NCBI GenBank assembly: GCA_964484385.1
Contig: CAZAFV010000008.1
Span: forward strand, 10,144-74,143
Direction of reading: 5' to 3'
Length of the DNA stretch: 64,000 nucleotides
Origin: Poriferisodalis sp964484385
GTDB taxonomy: Bacteria > Actinomycetota > Acidimicrobiia > Acidimicrobiales > Poriferisodalaceae
The notes below the pieces were generated by a model. That model saw only the letters and a program-made list of their open reading frames with translations, was not told the DNA's origin and did not search any database. Positions 40,477-49,786 of the stretch are shown here, piece by piece (the first letter of the stretch is position 1; each line of letters opens with the position of its first letter). A program made the translations under genes and the position numbers.

Positions 40477-41457
40477 TCACTTCAGCTTGCGCCGCTCGAT
40501 CTCGATGTCGTTCGTGACCATCGACGTCACCAGCTCTTCGAATGACATCTGCGGCTCCCACCCCAGTTCCCTCGCAGCCTTGGAGGCGTCGCCGACCAGC
40601 AGGTCGACTTCTGCAGGCCGGAAGAACCGGGCATCGATCCGCACATGACGCTCCCAATCGTCGATGCCGGCTGCGGCGAAGGCGAGCTGCACGAAATCGC
40701 GCACGGCGTGCGTCTGGCCCGTTGCGATGACGTAATCATCGGGCTCGGGCTGGGAAAGCATGAGATGCATCGCCCGCACGTAATCGCCAGCGAAACCCCA
40801 GTCGCGCTTGGCGTCGAGGTTGCCGAGTGCCACCTCGTCCTGCAGCCCGAGCTTGATGCGTGCGACAGCGTTGGTGACCTTGCGCGTCACGAATTCGAGG
40901 CCGCGCCGGGGGGACTCGTGATTGAACAGGATGCCGCTGCAGGCGTACAGCCCGTAGCTCTCTCGGTAGTTCACGGTGGTGTTGTGCCCGAACACCTTGG
41001 CCGAGCCGTAGGGGCTGCGCGGGTGCAGCGGCGTCAGCTCGTTCTGGGGTGTCTCGCGTACCTTGCCGAACATCTCGCTGGAGGAGGCCTGGTAGAAGCG
41101 GATCGGATTGTCCACACCGCCCACGAGCCGGATGGCCTCCAGCAATCGCAGCACACCTAATCCGGTGACGTTGGCCGTCAGCTCAGGCTGCTTGAACGAC
41201 AGCGCCACGAAGCTGATGGCGCCGAGGTTGTACACCTCGTCGGGTTGGGTGTACTCGAGTGCCGCGATGAGCGACGCGAGATCGGCGAGGTCGCCTGGCA
41301 CGAGCTCGACATAGGGCAGATCGGCCGCCATCGTCTCCGAGCGCGGATTGCGCTGGCCCGTAATCAGCCCGACCACCCGGTAGCCCTCGCTGTGCAGGTG
41401 CTCGGCCAGGTATTGGCCGTCCTGGCCGGTGATTCCGGTGATGAGGGCCGTCGGCAC
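40477..41457 (-). CDS. gmd: GDP-mannose 4,6-dehydratase
   Basis: A 326-aa short-chain dehydrogenase/reductase that converts GDP-mannose to GDP-4-keto-6-deoxymannose, the precursor of fucose, rhamnose-type and related 6-deoxy sugars. NADP site GITGQDGQYL. Catalytic YxxxK is in HPRSPYGSAKVFGH. The Gmd signatures QASSSEMFGKV and FNHESPRRG are present, with GNLDAKRDWGFAGDYV near the substrate loop. Length is normal. A mutase/isomerase set (22855-25570) and a manC-like gene (44852) in this window could supply GDP-mannose. The partner epimerase/reductase was not seen. Confidence 0.93.
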   Translation of the reverse strand: MPTALITGITGQDGQYLAEHLHSEGYRVVGLITGQRNPRSETMAADLPYVELVPGDLADLASLIAALEYTQPDEVYNLGAISFVALSFKQPELTANVTGLGVLRLLEAIRLVGGVDNPIRFYQASSSEMFGKVRETPQNELTPLHPRSPYGSAKVFGHNTTVNYRESYGLYACSGILFNHESPRRGLEFVTRKVTNAVARIKLGLQDEVALGNLDAKRDWGFAGDYVRAMHLMLSQPEPDDYVIATGQTHAVRDFVQLAFAAAGIDDWERHVRIDARFFRPAEVDLLVGDASKAARELGWEPQMSFEELVTSMVTNDIEIERRKLK

Positions 41458-41674
41458 GGGTCGGCTCCGGTTCTGCGATTGCAGGGCGGGCGTGTAGGGG
41501 CGCAGTTCAGGGTACGGGTCACCGCCGATGCTGTGAAGTCAGCCTGAGGCGGAGCCGTGGCCCGAGCGGCCCGTGAGCCCAATCACATGATGCACGGGGA
41601 ACAAGAGCGGGAAGCCTGAGATTCCCCGGAAGGCCTCACCCGCACAGACGACGGGTTCCGGTACGGTGCCGCGG

Positions 41675-43180
41675 ATGGCACGCCGCCCGCGTTTTGTCCG
41701 GCCACGCCCGCAGCGGGCAGTGGCGGCAGTGTTGCTGGCTGCGACGGCGATCACCGGGATCGGAAACACAGCGGGGGCCGCGTCACGTGTCGATTCGGAC
41801 CGGCTGTGGGGCGCCGACCGCTACGAGACCGCGGCGGAGATCGCGGAGGAATATGCAGCCGCTGCTGGACCAATCGACACGGCCATCGTGGCCTCCGGCG
41901 AACAGTTCGCCGACGCGCTCGCAGCCACCCCGCTGGCACGCGTGCACAATGCACCGATCCTGCTGTCGCCGCCCGATGAGCTGCACCCGGCAACCCGCAG
42001 CTTCATCCAGCGGCACCGGATCGACGACGTCATCATTGCCGGCGGCACCACTGCCATCTCCGACGACGTCGAAGATGCGCTGGCCGCCTTGATCAGCGGC
42101 AGACCCGAGCGGCTGGAGGGTTCCGACCGCTACCGGACCGTGGTCAACATCGCCCGCGAGATCGAAGTCCGCGAGATCGGTGATTACTGCGGCGACGGGC
42201 GCCGTACTGCCCTGCTGGCAACCGGGGAGAAGTTCGCCGATGCCCTGGCACTGTCGCCGCTCGCCTTCTCGGGCCCGCATCCGGTGCTGCTCACCGAGCC
42301 CGACCGGCTGCCGACGGCGGTCAAGAACTTCACCGCCGACCACGCGATCCAACAGGTGCTGATTGCCGGCGGACCGGCAGCGGTCGCGCTCTCGGTCGAA
42401 ACCGAGCTCACCGCTGCAGGCATCAGGGTGCAGCGCCTGTGGGGTCAGGACCGCTTCGAGACGGCCGCCGAGATCGCTGAAGCGCTGGCTGACCGGTGCT
42501 TCGGGTCCGATGAGTTCGGGCTCGCCGACGGCCGGAAGTTTCCCGACGCGCTGGTCGGGGGCGCACTGCTGGGCCTGCGACGGGCACCGCTGCTGCTGAC
42601 TGAGCCGGTTCTGCCAGATGCGACACGCAGATTCCTGGCAGGCCCGGTTCCCGATGCGGGCACCGTACAGCTCACGATCTTCGGCGGGCCCGCCGCGGTG
42701 TCCGATTCCGCAGCGGCGGCGGCAACCGACGCGCTGAGAGGCCTGGACCGCGAGTGCGATCCCCGCGCGGACGCACCCGGAGTGCCGCGTGACGTGACAG
42801 TGCAGCCGCTCAACGGTGCCCTCGAAGTCCGCTGGGAGGCCCCGGCCGCAGTGGGCAGCAGCGGCCCGTCCGGCTACCGGATCAGGTACCGGCCAGTCGG
42901 GGGGCAGTGGATCACGATGCGCGATGTCAACTCGCCCGCAACCATCGCCGGACTCCAGAACACTGCGCTCTATGAGGTGCAGGTACGCGCCGACGGCAGT
43001 GGCTATGAGGTGTGGAGCCCGAGCAGCTACGCAACGCCGTCGGATGCGGCGGGTGTCGCCGCACCGTCGGCTCCGGGCAGCACGAGCCGCAGCCTGCGTG
43101 CCGCCGCTGTGTCGCTGGCCGCCGGCCAGCAGGCCAACACAGCTGCACGAGACTGCCCACCCGGACCAGCCTCGGCATGA
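41675..43180 (+). CDS. Secreted cell-wall-binding-repeat-2 protein with fibronectin type III domain
   Basis: A 501-aa exported protein. After the signal peptide (RAVAAVLLAATAITGIGNTAGA) there are three CWB2 (PF04122-type) modules, each opening with a W-G-x-D-R-Y/F-E-T-A-like motif (DRLWGADRYETAAEIA; RLEGSDRYRTVVNIA; RLWGQDRFETAAEIA) and carrying FADALAxxPLA or similar. Three such repeats form the teichoic-acid/polymer-binding triad in clostridial proteins. A fibronectin-III-like domain follows (PRDVTVQPLNGALEVRW to YEVQVRADGSGYEVWS). The stop overlaps the cofD start (ATGA). ATG 41675 is preferred to GTG 41666. Confidence 0.85.
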   Translation: MARRPRFVRPRPQRAVAAVLLAATAITGIGNTAGAASRVDSDRLWGADRYETAAEIAEEYAAAAGPIDTAIVASGEQFADALAATPLARVHNAPILLSPPDELHPATRSFIQRHRIDDVIIAGGTTAISDDVEDALAALISGRPERLEGSDRYRTVVNIAREIEVREIGDYCGDGRRTALLATGEKFADALALSPLAFSGPHPVLLTEPDRLPTAVKNFTADHAIQQVLIAGGPAAVALSVETELTAAGIRVQRLWGQDRFETAAEIAEALADRCFGSDEFGLADGRKFPDALVGGALLGLRRAPLLLTEPVLPDATRRFLAGPVPDAGTVQLTIFGGPAAVSDSAAAAATDALRGLDRECDPRADAPGVPRDVTVQPLNGALEVRWEAPAAVGSSGPSGYRIRYRPVGGQWITMRDVNSPATIAGLQNTALYEVQVRADGSGYEVWSPSSYATPSDAAGVAAPSAPGSTSRSLRAAAVSLAAGQQANTAARDCPPGPASA

Positions 43181-44148
43181 TCGCCCCGAACTCTCGAGCC
43201 GTCGCCGTGCTAGCCGGCGGTGTCGGCGCCGCCCGGTTCCTCAGCGGACTGCTTCGCGTCTGCCGGCCCACCGATGTCACCGCAATCGTGAACGTCGGTG
43301 ACGACTTCACGCTGCACGGCCTCGACATCAGCCCCGATCTCGACACGGTCACCTACACGCTCGCCGGCCAGATCAACCCCGAGACCGGCTGGGGCCGGGC
43401 CGGCGAGACCTGGCGTGTGCTCACCGAGCTAGGACGGCTCGGCGGGCAGGACTGGTTCAAGCTCGGCGACCTGGATCTTGCGTTGCACCTGTTCCGCACG
43501 CAGCGACGCAGCGAAGATGCATCGCTGTCGCAGGTGACCGGCGAGATTGCCGCCAGCTTCGGGCTCGAGCTGACGCTGCTGCCGGTCAGCGACGATCCCA
43601 TCGCCACCCGCATCACGCCGGCCGAACCCGACGGGGCAACCGAGATCGACTTCCAGGAGTACTTCGTGGCTCACCAGCACGGCATCGCCGTGCGGTCGGT
43701 TCGCTTCGCAGGCATCGAGGGGGCCAAGCCGGCGCCGGGCGTGCTGGATGCCCTGAGCAGCGCCGGCACGGTGGTGGTCGCGCCGTCGAACCCGTTTGTC
43801 TCGATCGGCCCCGTCATCGACGTGCCGCAGGTGCGCGAGACGCTGCGCGGCCGCCGGGACAGCGTCGTGGCAGTGTCGCCCATCGTGGGCGGCGCATCGA
43901 TCAAGGGGCCTGCCGGCGCCATGATGCGCGAGCTGGGCCACGAGCCCAGCGTCGTCGGCGTGGCGCGGCTCTACGCCGGTTTCGCCGGCACGCTGGTGAT
44001 CGACCACGCCGACGCCGAACTCGCTCCCGACGTAGCCCGGGAGGGGATGACACCGGTGGTGACCGACACGATCATGGCCGACCCGGACCGCGCAGCCCGG
44101 CTGGCCGCCGCAGCGCTGGAAGCCGCAGGCCTCAGGGAAGGCACATGA
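43177..44148 (+). CDS. cofD: 2-phospho-L-lactate (phosphoenolpyruvate) transferase, F420 biosynthesis
   Basis: A 323-aa CofD/FbiA protein that joins the Fo deazaflavin to the activated phospholactate or phosphoenolpyruvate donor, giving (dehydro)F420-0. Visible are AVLAGGVGAARFLSGL, IVNVGDDFTLHGLDISPDLDT, GWGRAGETW, WFKLGDLDLALHLFRT and APSNPFVSIGPV. ATG 43177 overlaps the stop of the CWB2 gene and its own stop overlaps cofE, so the three genes appear translationally coupled. Actinobacteria use PEP-derived dehydro-F420 in studied cases, so the substrate here is inferred. Confidence 0.95.
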   Translation: MIAPNSRAVAVLAGGVGAARFLSGLLRVCRPTDVTAIVNVGDDFTLHGLDISPDLDTVTYTLAGQINPETGWGRAGETWRVLTELGRLGGQDWFKLGDLDLALHLFRTQRRSEDASLSQVTGEIAASFGLELTLLPVSDDPIATRITPAEPDGATEIDFQEYFVAHQHGIAVRSVRFAGIEGAKPAPGVLDALSSAGTVVVAPSNPFVSIGPVIDVPQVRETLRGRRDSVVAVSPIVGGASIKGPAGAMMRELGHEPSVVGVARLYAGFAGTLVIDHADAELAPDVAREGMTPVVTDTIMADPDRAARLAAAALEAAGLREGT

Positions 44149-44855
44149 CCATCGAACTGCACCCGCTCGAAGGCATCGGCGAGATCACGCTCGGTGCCGA
44201 TCTCGGAGCCGTCATCGCGAGTGCCTGCGAGGCGTCACCCGCCGGCCTGCATGACGGCGATGTGCTCGTCGTGACGCAGAAGATCGTCTCCAAGGCTGAG
44301 GGCGCCATGGAGCAGATCGACCCCAACGATCCGCTGTCGCACAAGCCCCTCGTCGAGCGTGAGTCCATCCGCATCCTGCGCCGGCGCGGCGACCTCATCA
44401 TCAGCGAGACCAAGCACGGATTCATCTGCGCAAACGCAGGAATCGATCTGTCCAACGTCGAACGGGGTTACGCCGCGCTGCTGCCCGACGACAGCGACCG
44501 CTCCGCCAACAAGATCCGAGACCGCATACGGGCGTTGTCGGGCCGCACCGTCGGGGTCATCATCTCCGACACCTTCGGGCGCCCGTGGCGGCGCGGCGTC
44601 ACCGATGTGGCCATCGGCTGTGCCGGCATCGCAGCCGTCGTCGACCTGAAGGGCACTGCCGATGCACTGGGGCGAGAGCTGATGGTCACCGAGGTGTGCG
44701 TGGCCGATGAGATCGCCTCCGCTGCCGACTTGGTGTGCGGCAAGGCGCGGGGCGTTCCGGTCGCAATCGTGCGCGGGGTCGACCCGAGTTGGCTGCGGCG
44801 TGCCTCGGTGCGCTCGGAGATCATCAGGGATCCCGCCGAGGACCTGTTCCGCTAG
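44145..44855 (+). CDS. cofE: Coenzyme F420-0:L-glutamate ligase
   Basis: A 236-aa CofE protein that adds gamma-linked glutamates to F420-0 using GTP. Seen are DGDVLVVTQKIVSKAEG, ETKHGFICANAGID, GRTVGVIISDTFGRPWRRGVTDVAIGCAG and ADEIASAADLVCGKA, matching the family. The mycobacterial FbiB has an additional C-terminal nitroreductase-like domain that reduces dehydro-F420. This protein stops after the ligase domain, so that reduction must be done elsewhere or by a separate protein. It converges with the manC-like gene with a 4-bp tail overlap. Confidence 0.94.
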   Translation: MTIELHPLEGIGEITLGADLGAVIASACEASPAGLHDGDVLVVTQKIVSKAEGAMEQIDPNDPLSHKPLVERESIRILRRRGDLIISETKHGFICANAGIDLSNVERGYAALLPDDSDRSANKIRDRIRALSGRTVGVIISDTFGRPWRRGVTDVAIGCAGIAAVVDLKGTADALGRELMVTEVCVADEIASAADLVCGKARGVPVAIVRGVDPSWLRRASVRSEIIRDPAEDLFR

Positions 44856-45901
44856 CTGTCCGGCAGCGGCTCGGGCTGTGGTTGGCGCTGTGCGCGCAGC
44901 ACAGCGCCTGGAGCGATCTGCTCGCCGCTGCCGACCACCGAGCATTCGCAGAGCGTCGCCCCGGCACCCACCGAAGCGCCCGCGCCGAGCACCGAATCGA
45001 TCACGACGGCGCCTGCGGAGATGCGGCAGCCGTCCCCCACCACTGATCGCTGCACGACAGCGCCAGGTCCGATCGTGCACCCGCGGCCGATGACCGACGT
45101 CCGTATCTGCGCCTCAGGATGAACGCCGTCCGAAGCAGCAGCGGCGCCGTCCACCACCCTGGCGGCGGCACGCCGGCCCGCGAGAATGTCCAAGTTGGCA
45201 GCGAGGTACTGCTGCGGCGTGCCCGTGTCGAGCCAGTATGTGTCGGCAACCAGCGCTGCCAGCGCCCCGTCCGCGACGATCTGGGGGAAGATCTCGCGCT
45301 CGATGGAAACGGGCCGGTCGGGCGCGATGCGAGCGAGCACTGCTGAGGTCAGCACGTAGGTGCCGGCGCTGATCGTGGGCCGTTCGCCTGGCGGCAGCGC
45401 CGCGGGGGCAGAACCCGGATCCGGCTTCTCCGAGAACGACAGCACCCGACCCGACGCATCGGCCACCACGAGGCCGTATGGCGATGGATCGACGACCGGC
45501 TGCAGCGCGATGGTGGCTTCCGCCCCCGAGCTCGCATGACGGCTCGCAAGGGCGCTTACGTCGAGGTCGGTCAGCACATCGCCATTGAGCACCAGGAATG
45601 TGCCCGTGATGCCGCTGGCCTCCGCGGCAAACCGCACAGCTCCCGCGGTGCCGCGCGGGTCGGGCTCGACTGCCACCTGATATGCGAGCTGCCCGATGCG
45701 ACCGTACGGGTAGGCCGCGGTGAAGGCCTCGGCCCGGTAGCCCAGCGAGAGCACGATCTCATCGACGCCGTGCCGGTGCAGGTGCTCGCAGACCCACTCG
45801 ATCATCGGCCGCCCGCACACCGGCAGCATCTGCTTGGGGGTGTCGTTGGTCAGCGGGCGCAGCCGGGTGCCGAAGCCGCCCAGCAGCAGGATCGCCTTCA
45901 C
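44852..45901 (-). CDS. Sugar-1-phosphate nucleotidyltransferase (mannose-1-P guanylyltransferase-like)
   Basis: A 349-aa nucleotidyltransferase. Pyrophosphorylase signature LLLGGFGTRLRPLTNDTPKQMLPVCGRP at the N-terminus; VLNGDVLTDLD; FSEKPDPG; YWLDTGTPQQYLAANLDIL. A left-handed beta-helix of hexapeptide repeats follows (IGRGCTIGPGAVVQRSVVGDGCRI). This layout is shared by GDP-mannose and some glucose-1-P enzymes; mannose is favoured by gmd and manB-like genes nearby. The start is GTG 45901, overlapping the stop of the upstream gene (GTGA). Confidence 0.85.
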   Translation of the reverse strand: MKAILLLGGFGTRLRPLTNDTPKQMLPVCGRPMIEWVCEHLHRHGVDEIVLSLGYRAEAFTAAYPYGRIGQLAYQVAVEPDPRGTAGAVRFAAEASGITGTFLVLNGDVLTDLDVSALASRHASSGAEATIALQPVVDPSPYGLVVADASGRVLSFSEKPDPGSAPAALPPGERPTISAGTYVLTSAVLARIAPDRPVSIEREIFPQIVADGALAALVADTYWLDTGTPQQYLAANLDILAGRRAAARVVDGAAAASDGVHPEAQIRTSVIGRGCTIGPGAVVQRSVVGDGCRISAGAVVIDSVLGAGASVGAGATLCECSVVGSGEQIAPGAVLRAQRQPQPEPLPDS

Positions 45902-46722
45902 TCAGCGGGCTCGGATGTCTCCGATGGCTCAGACGTGGCAGGAAGATCGCCTTCGGCCGGCTCGCTCTCGCTGCCGTCGTCAAGTACCGGTCCCTCTTCG
46001 GTCGAGCCGTCGATCAGCGGCTGATCCTCGGGCGGCAGATTGAGGTAGGCCCGCAGGAACGCGTCGTCGGGTCGCGGAACGTCCGCGTTCTCCACGCTCG
46101 GGTGGACGAATGCGAACACAAAGATCTGTCCGTCGTCCAGGAAGCGCACATCGCGCAGATCCTCGGTGAACGCCAGCGCCTTCTCTGCCTGCAACGTCTC
46201 CCAGCGCATGATCCGCAGCTCTGCCCCCGGTTCGGAGATGTCGGGATCGTCGCTGTCGGGATCAGGAGATGAGCAGCCTTCGCCGGACTCGTCGAGGATG
46301 GTCCCGTCGGGCAGCTCGATCCTCGAGTCGGTCAACTCGAACTCGATCTCGCGCATGAAGGCACCCACGGTGGCGAACTGGCCCGTCACGCCGGTATGGA
46401 ACGGGTGGATGTGGATGAGCCCGTCGCCATGCGTGTGGATGCCCGACTGGTCGTCGACGTCGTTGGGATACAGGTCGAGGATGAACTCGTCGCAGTCGTA
46501 GATCGCGTAGAGCGAGTGCCAGTGATCGCCGAGGCGCGGCGGGCCTGCCGGGGCATTCGAGGACCGCTCGTTGCGGGCCACCAGAATCAGCACGACGCCC
46601 AAGAGGACAACGAGCAGCATCGCTGCCGGAAACAGGATGTCGCGCCGGGGGCGAAAGCTCCTGCCGCTTCCGCCGGCGCTCGCTGCTTTGGCAACCTTCT
46701 TGGCAGCGGCTGATCTCGCCAT
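45898..46722 (-). CDS. Membrane-anchored His-rich protein of unknown function
   Basis: A 274-aa protein with a basic N-terminus, one TM helix (ILFPAAMLLVVLLGVVLILVA, about residues 30-50) and an outer domain with clustered histidines: DHWHSLYAIYDCDE and then GIHTHGDGLIHIHPFHTG. Together these give at least seven His and one Asp that could bind a metal. The tail is acidic, Ser/Glu/Pro-rich and probably disordered. I do not recognise the family by name. It is coupled to the manC-like gene (GTGA overlap), so envelope assembly or surface metal handling are both possible. Confidence 0.65.
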   Translation of the reverse strand: MARSAAAKKVAKAASAGGSGRSFRPRRDILFPAAMLLVVLLGVVLILVARNERSSNAPAGPPRLGDHWHSLYAIYDCDEFILDLYPNDVDDQSGIHTHGDGLIHIHPFHTGVTGQFATVGAFMREIEFELTDSRIELPDGTILDESGEGCSSPDPDSDDPDISEPGAELRIMRWETLQAEKALAFTEDLRDVRFLDDGQIFVFAFVHPSVENADVPRPDDAFLRAYLNLPPEDQPLIDGSTEEGPVLDDGSESEPAEGDLPATSEPSETSEPAE

Positions 46723-46798
46723 ACGGGGCGACAAGCTACCGGCGCTCAGCCGCCAAGGGGTGCGCCCGCTGCGGGGGCGGCAGTGCGTTCTCGGGCGG

Positions 46799-48172
46799 TT
46801 AGCGCCGGCCGAGGCCCTCGTAGGTGAAGCCGGCGGCGCGTAGCTGGTTTGCGTCGAGCAGGTTGCGTGCGTCGACGATGCGAGCTGCGGCCATCTCCGA
46901 CGCGGCCCGCTCCCAGTCGAGGGCCGCGAACTCAGGCCACTCGGTCAGCACGACGGCGGCATCGGCACCATGCAGGGCTTCGAACACCGAGTCGCGGACG
47001 TGCAGCGTCGCTGGCAGTTGCGAGGCGATGTCGGGACGGTCGTCGAGGTTGACCAGTGCCGGGTCGTACGCCACGAGGCGCGCGCCCGTCGCGCTCAGCC
47101 GCTCGGCGACCCGCAGCGCGGGGGAGCCGCGCAGGTCATCAGTGCCGGCCTTGAAGGTGAGTCCCAGCACGGCCACCGTGACACCGTCAAGGTCGACAGA
47201 TCCCGGGGCTCCGTCACCGGCAGTCGGATCCGTCACGTCGTCTGGCTCGCCCACGACCATCCGGGCAACCTTCGCCACCACCCGGTCGAGTTGCTGCTCG
47301 TTGACCGCGATGACGCCTTCCAGCAGGTCGAACACGTAGCCGGCGTCGTTGGCGACCGACACCAGCGCACGGGTGTCCTTTGGCAAGCACGAGCCGCCCC
47401 AGCCGGGACCGGGCTGCAGGTAGGCCGAGCCGATGCGGTGATCGGTGCCGACGCCCGCAAGAACGGTGTCGACATCGGCGCCGACTGCCTCGCACACGGC
47501 TGCGAGCGCATTCACGAACGAGACCTTGGCAGCCAGAAATGCGTTCGCTGCGTACTTGACGGTCTCGGCCGACGTGGGATCGCTGAGGATCACCGGCGCT
47601 TCGACGCCGGCATACAGCGCCGCGACCCGGTGTGCCACAGAGGGATCGTCGGCCCCGATGACGATCCGGTCAGGTGACAGGAAGTCAGCCACCGCCGAGC
47701 CTTCCCGCAGGAACTCGGGATTCGACGCGAGCGCCACATCGGTGCGGCCCAGCGCCGCGGCAATCTTGGGCGCGGTCCCGACCGGCACGGTCGACTTTGT
47801 CACCACCACCGAGCCGGACTGCAGCCGAGGTGACACCGAATCGAGTGCCGCGAACAAGTAGCTGAGCTCGGTCTCGCCGTCGGCACGCAGCGGCGTCGGC
47901 ACACAGACGAAGACGAAATCGCACGTGGATGCAACGGCTTCGGCCGAGATCACAAACCGGAGGCGACGCTCGGCAATGCCATCGGCGACGAGCCGATCCA
48001 GATCGGCTTCGCGAATCGGAACGACACCGGCCGACAAGGACGCCACCTTGGCTCGGTCGATGTCCGCGCAGATGACGTCGTGGCCGAGGTGGGCGAAACA
48101 GGCGGCTGTTGTGAGACCGACATAGCCCGCGCCGACGACGAGGATGCGGTGCTCGGGCGATGTACCGCTCAT
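46799..48172 (-). CDS. ugd: UDP-glucose 6-dehydrogenase
   Basis: A 457-aa enzyme that oxidises UDP-glucose to UDP-glucuronate. N-terminal Rossmann VVGAGYVGLTTAACFAHLGH; FVCVPTP; TKSTVPVGT; SNPEFLREGSA; the central helix ETVKYAANAFLAAKVSFVN; catalytic cysteine in GGSCLPKDT; and the C-terminal nucleotide-binding LGLTFKAGTDDLRGSPAL. A 15-residue Asp/Gly-rich insert (about 312-327) precedes the C-terminal domain. ATG 48172 overlaps the stop of the LCP gene by 4 bp. Family members acting on UDP-ManNAc share motifs, but this matches Ugd best. Confidence 0.93.
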   Translation of the reverse strand: MSGTSPEHRILVVGAGYVGLTTAACFAHLGHDVICADIDRAKVASLSAGVVPIREADLDRLVADGIAERRLRFVISAEAVASTCDFVFVCVPTPLRADGETELSYLFAALDSVSPRLQSGSVVVTKSTVPVGTAPKIAAALGRTDVALASNPEFLREGSAVADFLSPDRIVIGADDPSVAHRVAALYAGVEAPVILSDPTSAETVKYAANAFLAAKVSFVNALAAVCEAVGADVDTVLAGVGTDHRIGSAYLQPGPGWGGSCLPKDTRALVSVANDAGYVFDLLEGVIAVNEQQLDRVVAKVARMVVGEPDDVTDPTAGDGAPGSVDLDGVTVAVLGLTFKAGTDDLRGSPALRVAERLSATGARLVAYDPALVNLDDRPDIASQLPATLHVRDSVFEALHGADAAVVLTEWPEFAALDWERAASEMAAARIVDARNLLDANQLRAAGFTYEGLGRR

Positions 48173-49767
48173 GGCGCCAGCTGCTCGGCAGACGGCACGT
48201 CGACCCTCCGGTAGCCGGGATCGATGCGAGGCGGTTCGTCGCCGACGTGCAGGATCACCGTGGTTGCGTCAAGCTCGGCATGGCCGGCGAAGTCTGGCAC
48301 AGGCAGCAGATGACTGACCAGCAGGCCGGCAGCGAGCCGTCCCTGCGGGGCCAGATAGACGACGGTGCCTTCCGGAACATGCGAGATGCCCTCGGGCATC
48401 GGCCCTGCGGCCTCCGCGTCGAACCCGAGCTCGCTCAGCCCTGCAGCCACCTGGTGCCGCGCCGTCCCGGTGACCAGCACCCGCACCCGCGACTCGACGA
48501 TGTCGTCCCAGCCGATGCCGCGGAACACGTCCAGAACCCGTTGATTCTGCTCAGCGCGCTGCGGATCGAGCCCGAGCGACCATCGCACCGGTTCGTGAAT
48601 GTCCACAACCCGCAGCTCGTAATCCTCGACGTCGGCATCGACGTCGAGGCCGGCGAATTTGTCGGCGAGTCGCCTGCCGTCGTTCACAATGCTCAGCGTG
48701 TCGGACGTGGACAGGTGGTCTGCTGCGATATCCAGCACCGCGAGCAGGTTGACCGGGTTGGCAAGCAACGCCGGTGCGACCTGCGCAGCGGCCGTGCGCA
48801 TGAATTCGCGCTGACGGTCAATGCGGGCGAGGTCATTCCAGGCGCCATGCCGCTGCCAGGTCCCGTCAGGCAGCTGCTCCTCGAGATGACGGCTGCGGAC
48901 GTAAGCAAGCGCCTGCCTGCCGTCGAGGAGATGCGTGCCCGCACCGGTGACGAACCCGCTCCGGCTCTCCGTCGGATCGGTGGCGTTCTCTTTCGGCTGG
49001 TCACGCAACGGCCGCTCGAAGGTCATCTCGACACCGCCGACGGCGTCTACCAGCCGCAAGAACGCCTGAAAGTCGGCCTCGACGAAATGCTGCAGGGTGA
49101 TGTCGAGATTCTCCTCGACTGTGTCGATCAGGCGGGCAGCGCGCGCCGCGATGGTGCGGTCGCGGTTGTAGGCGCTGTTGATCTTGGCGATGACGCCGGT
49201 ACCGGCGATGTCGCTCGTGCCTGCGATCTCCGCCGCCAGATCCCGCGGGATGGACATCATGGCCGCAGTGCCGTCGTCACGCAGTCGGATCACCATCATG
49301 ACGTCCGCGAGCCGGTTCTGGTCCGAGTGACCGGCGCGCAACGGATCGTCGGCAGCGAGTCCCAGAGGGCTGTCCGTGCCGACCAGCAGGTAGTTCTCGC
49401 CGGCCGGGCCGCCCGGCAGCACCGGCTCACCCGCAGTCCGGTCCGCGGCTCCTGACGAGTCCGACAGGGCGTCCGGCTCGTCACCCACCGAGACGCCATC
49501 GCCCGCGTTACCCGCTTGGCCGCTGCTTGCTCCGCCTGTCGAGCTGTCAGGATTCGCCGCCATCGTGGCCGGCTGCTCGATCAGCACATCGGCTGCAGTG
49601 ACCGGCTGCTGGGGAGCCGATGTCAGCACATCCGCCAGCTCGTGCCGTTCGATCCGTCCGAGCTGCAGCAGCACGAAGGCAGACGCACCGGTCGCGACCG
49701 CCCCGAGCAGGGTGAGCACCGCGAGCGAGACAAGAATGAGGCGAGTCCGCCAGTTGCGGTGGCTCAC
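48169..49767 (-). CDS. LytR-CpsA-Psr (LCP) family phosphotransferase with LytR_C domain
   Basis: A 532-aa protein with one N-terminal TM (ILVSLAVLTLLGAVATGASAFVLL), a Ser/Gly/Ala-rich spacer, an LCP domain from about residue 125 (YLLVGTDSP, RLADVMMVIRL, MMSIPRDLAAEI, KINSAYN, LVDAVGGVEM, GTHLLDGRQALAYVRSRH) and a C-terminal LytR_C-like domain (VLVTGTARHQVAAGLSELG). LCP enzymes transfer polyprenyl-linked glycopolymers to peptidoglycan outside the cell. The Arg/Asp residues that hold the pyrophosphate are present. Overlap with ugd supports a wall-glycopolymer operon. Confidence 0.92.
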   Translation of the reverse strand: MSHRNWRTRLILVSLAVLTLLGAVATGASAFVLLQLGRIERHELADVLTSAPQQPVTAADVLIEQPATMAANPDSSTGGASSGQAGNAGDGVSVGDEPDALSDSSGAADRTAGEPVLPGGPAGENYLLVGTDSPLGLAADDPLRAGHSDQNRLADVMMVIRLRDDGTAAMMSIPRDLAAEIAGTSDIAGTGVIAKINSAYNRDRTIAARAARLIDTVEENLDITLQHFVEADFQAFLRLVDAVGGVEMTFERPLRDQPKENATDPTESRSGFVTGAGTHLLDGRQALAYVRSRHLEEQLPDGTWQRHGAWNDLARIDRQREFMRTAAAQVAPALLANPVNLLAVLDIAADHLSTSDTLSIVNDGRRLADKFAGLDVDADVEDYELRVVDIHEPVRWSLGLDPQRAEQNQRVLDVFRGIGWDDIVESRVRVLVTGTARHQVAAGLSELGFDAEAAGPMPEGISHVPEGTVVYLAPQGRLAAGLLVSHLLPVPDFAGHAELDATTVILHVGDEPPRIDPGYRRVDVPSAEQLAP

Positions 49768-49786
49768 TCAGCAGCCTCGGACTGTC

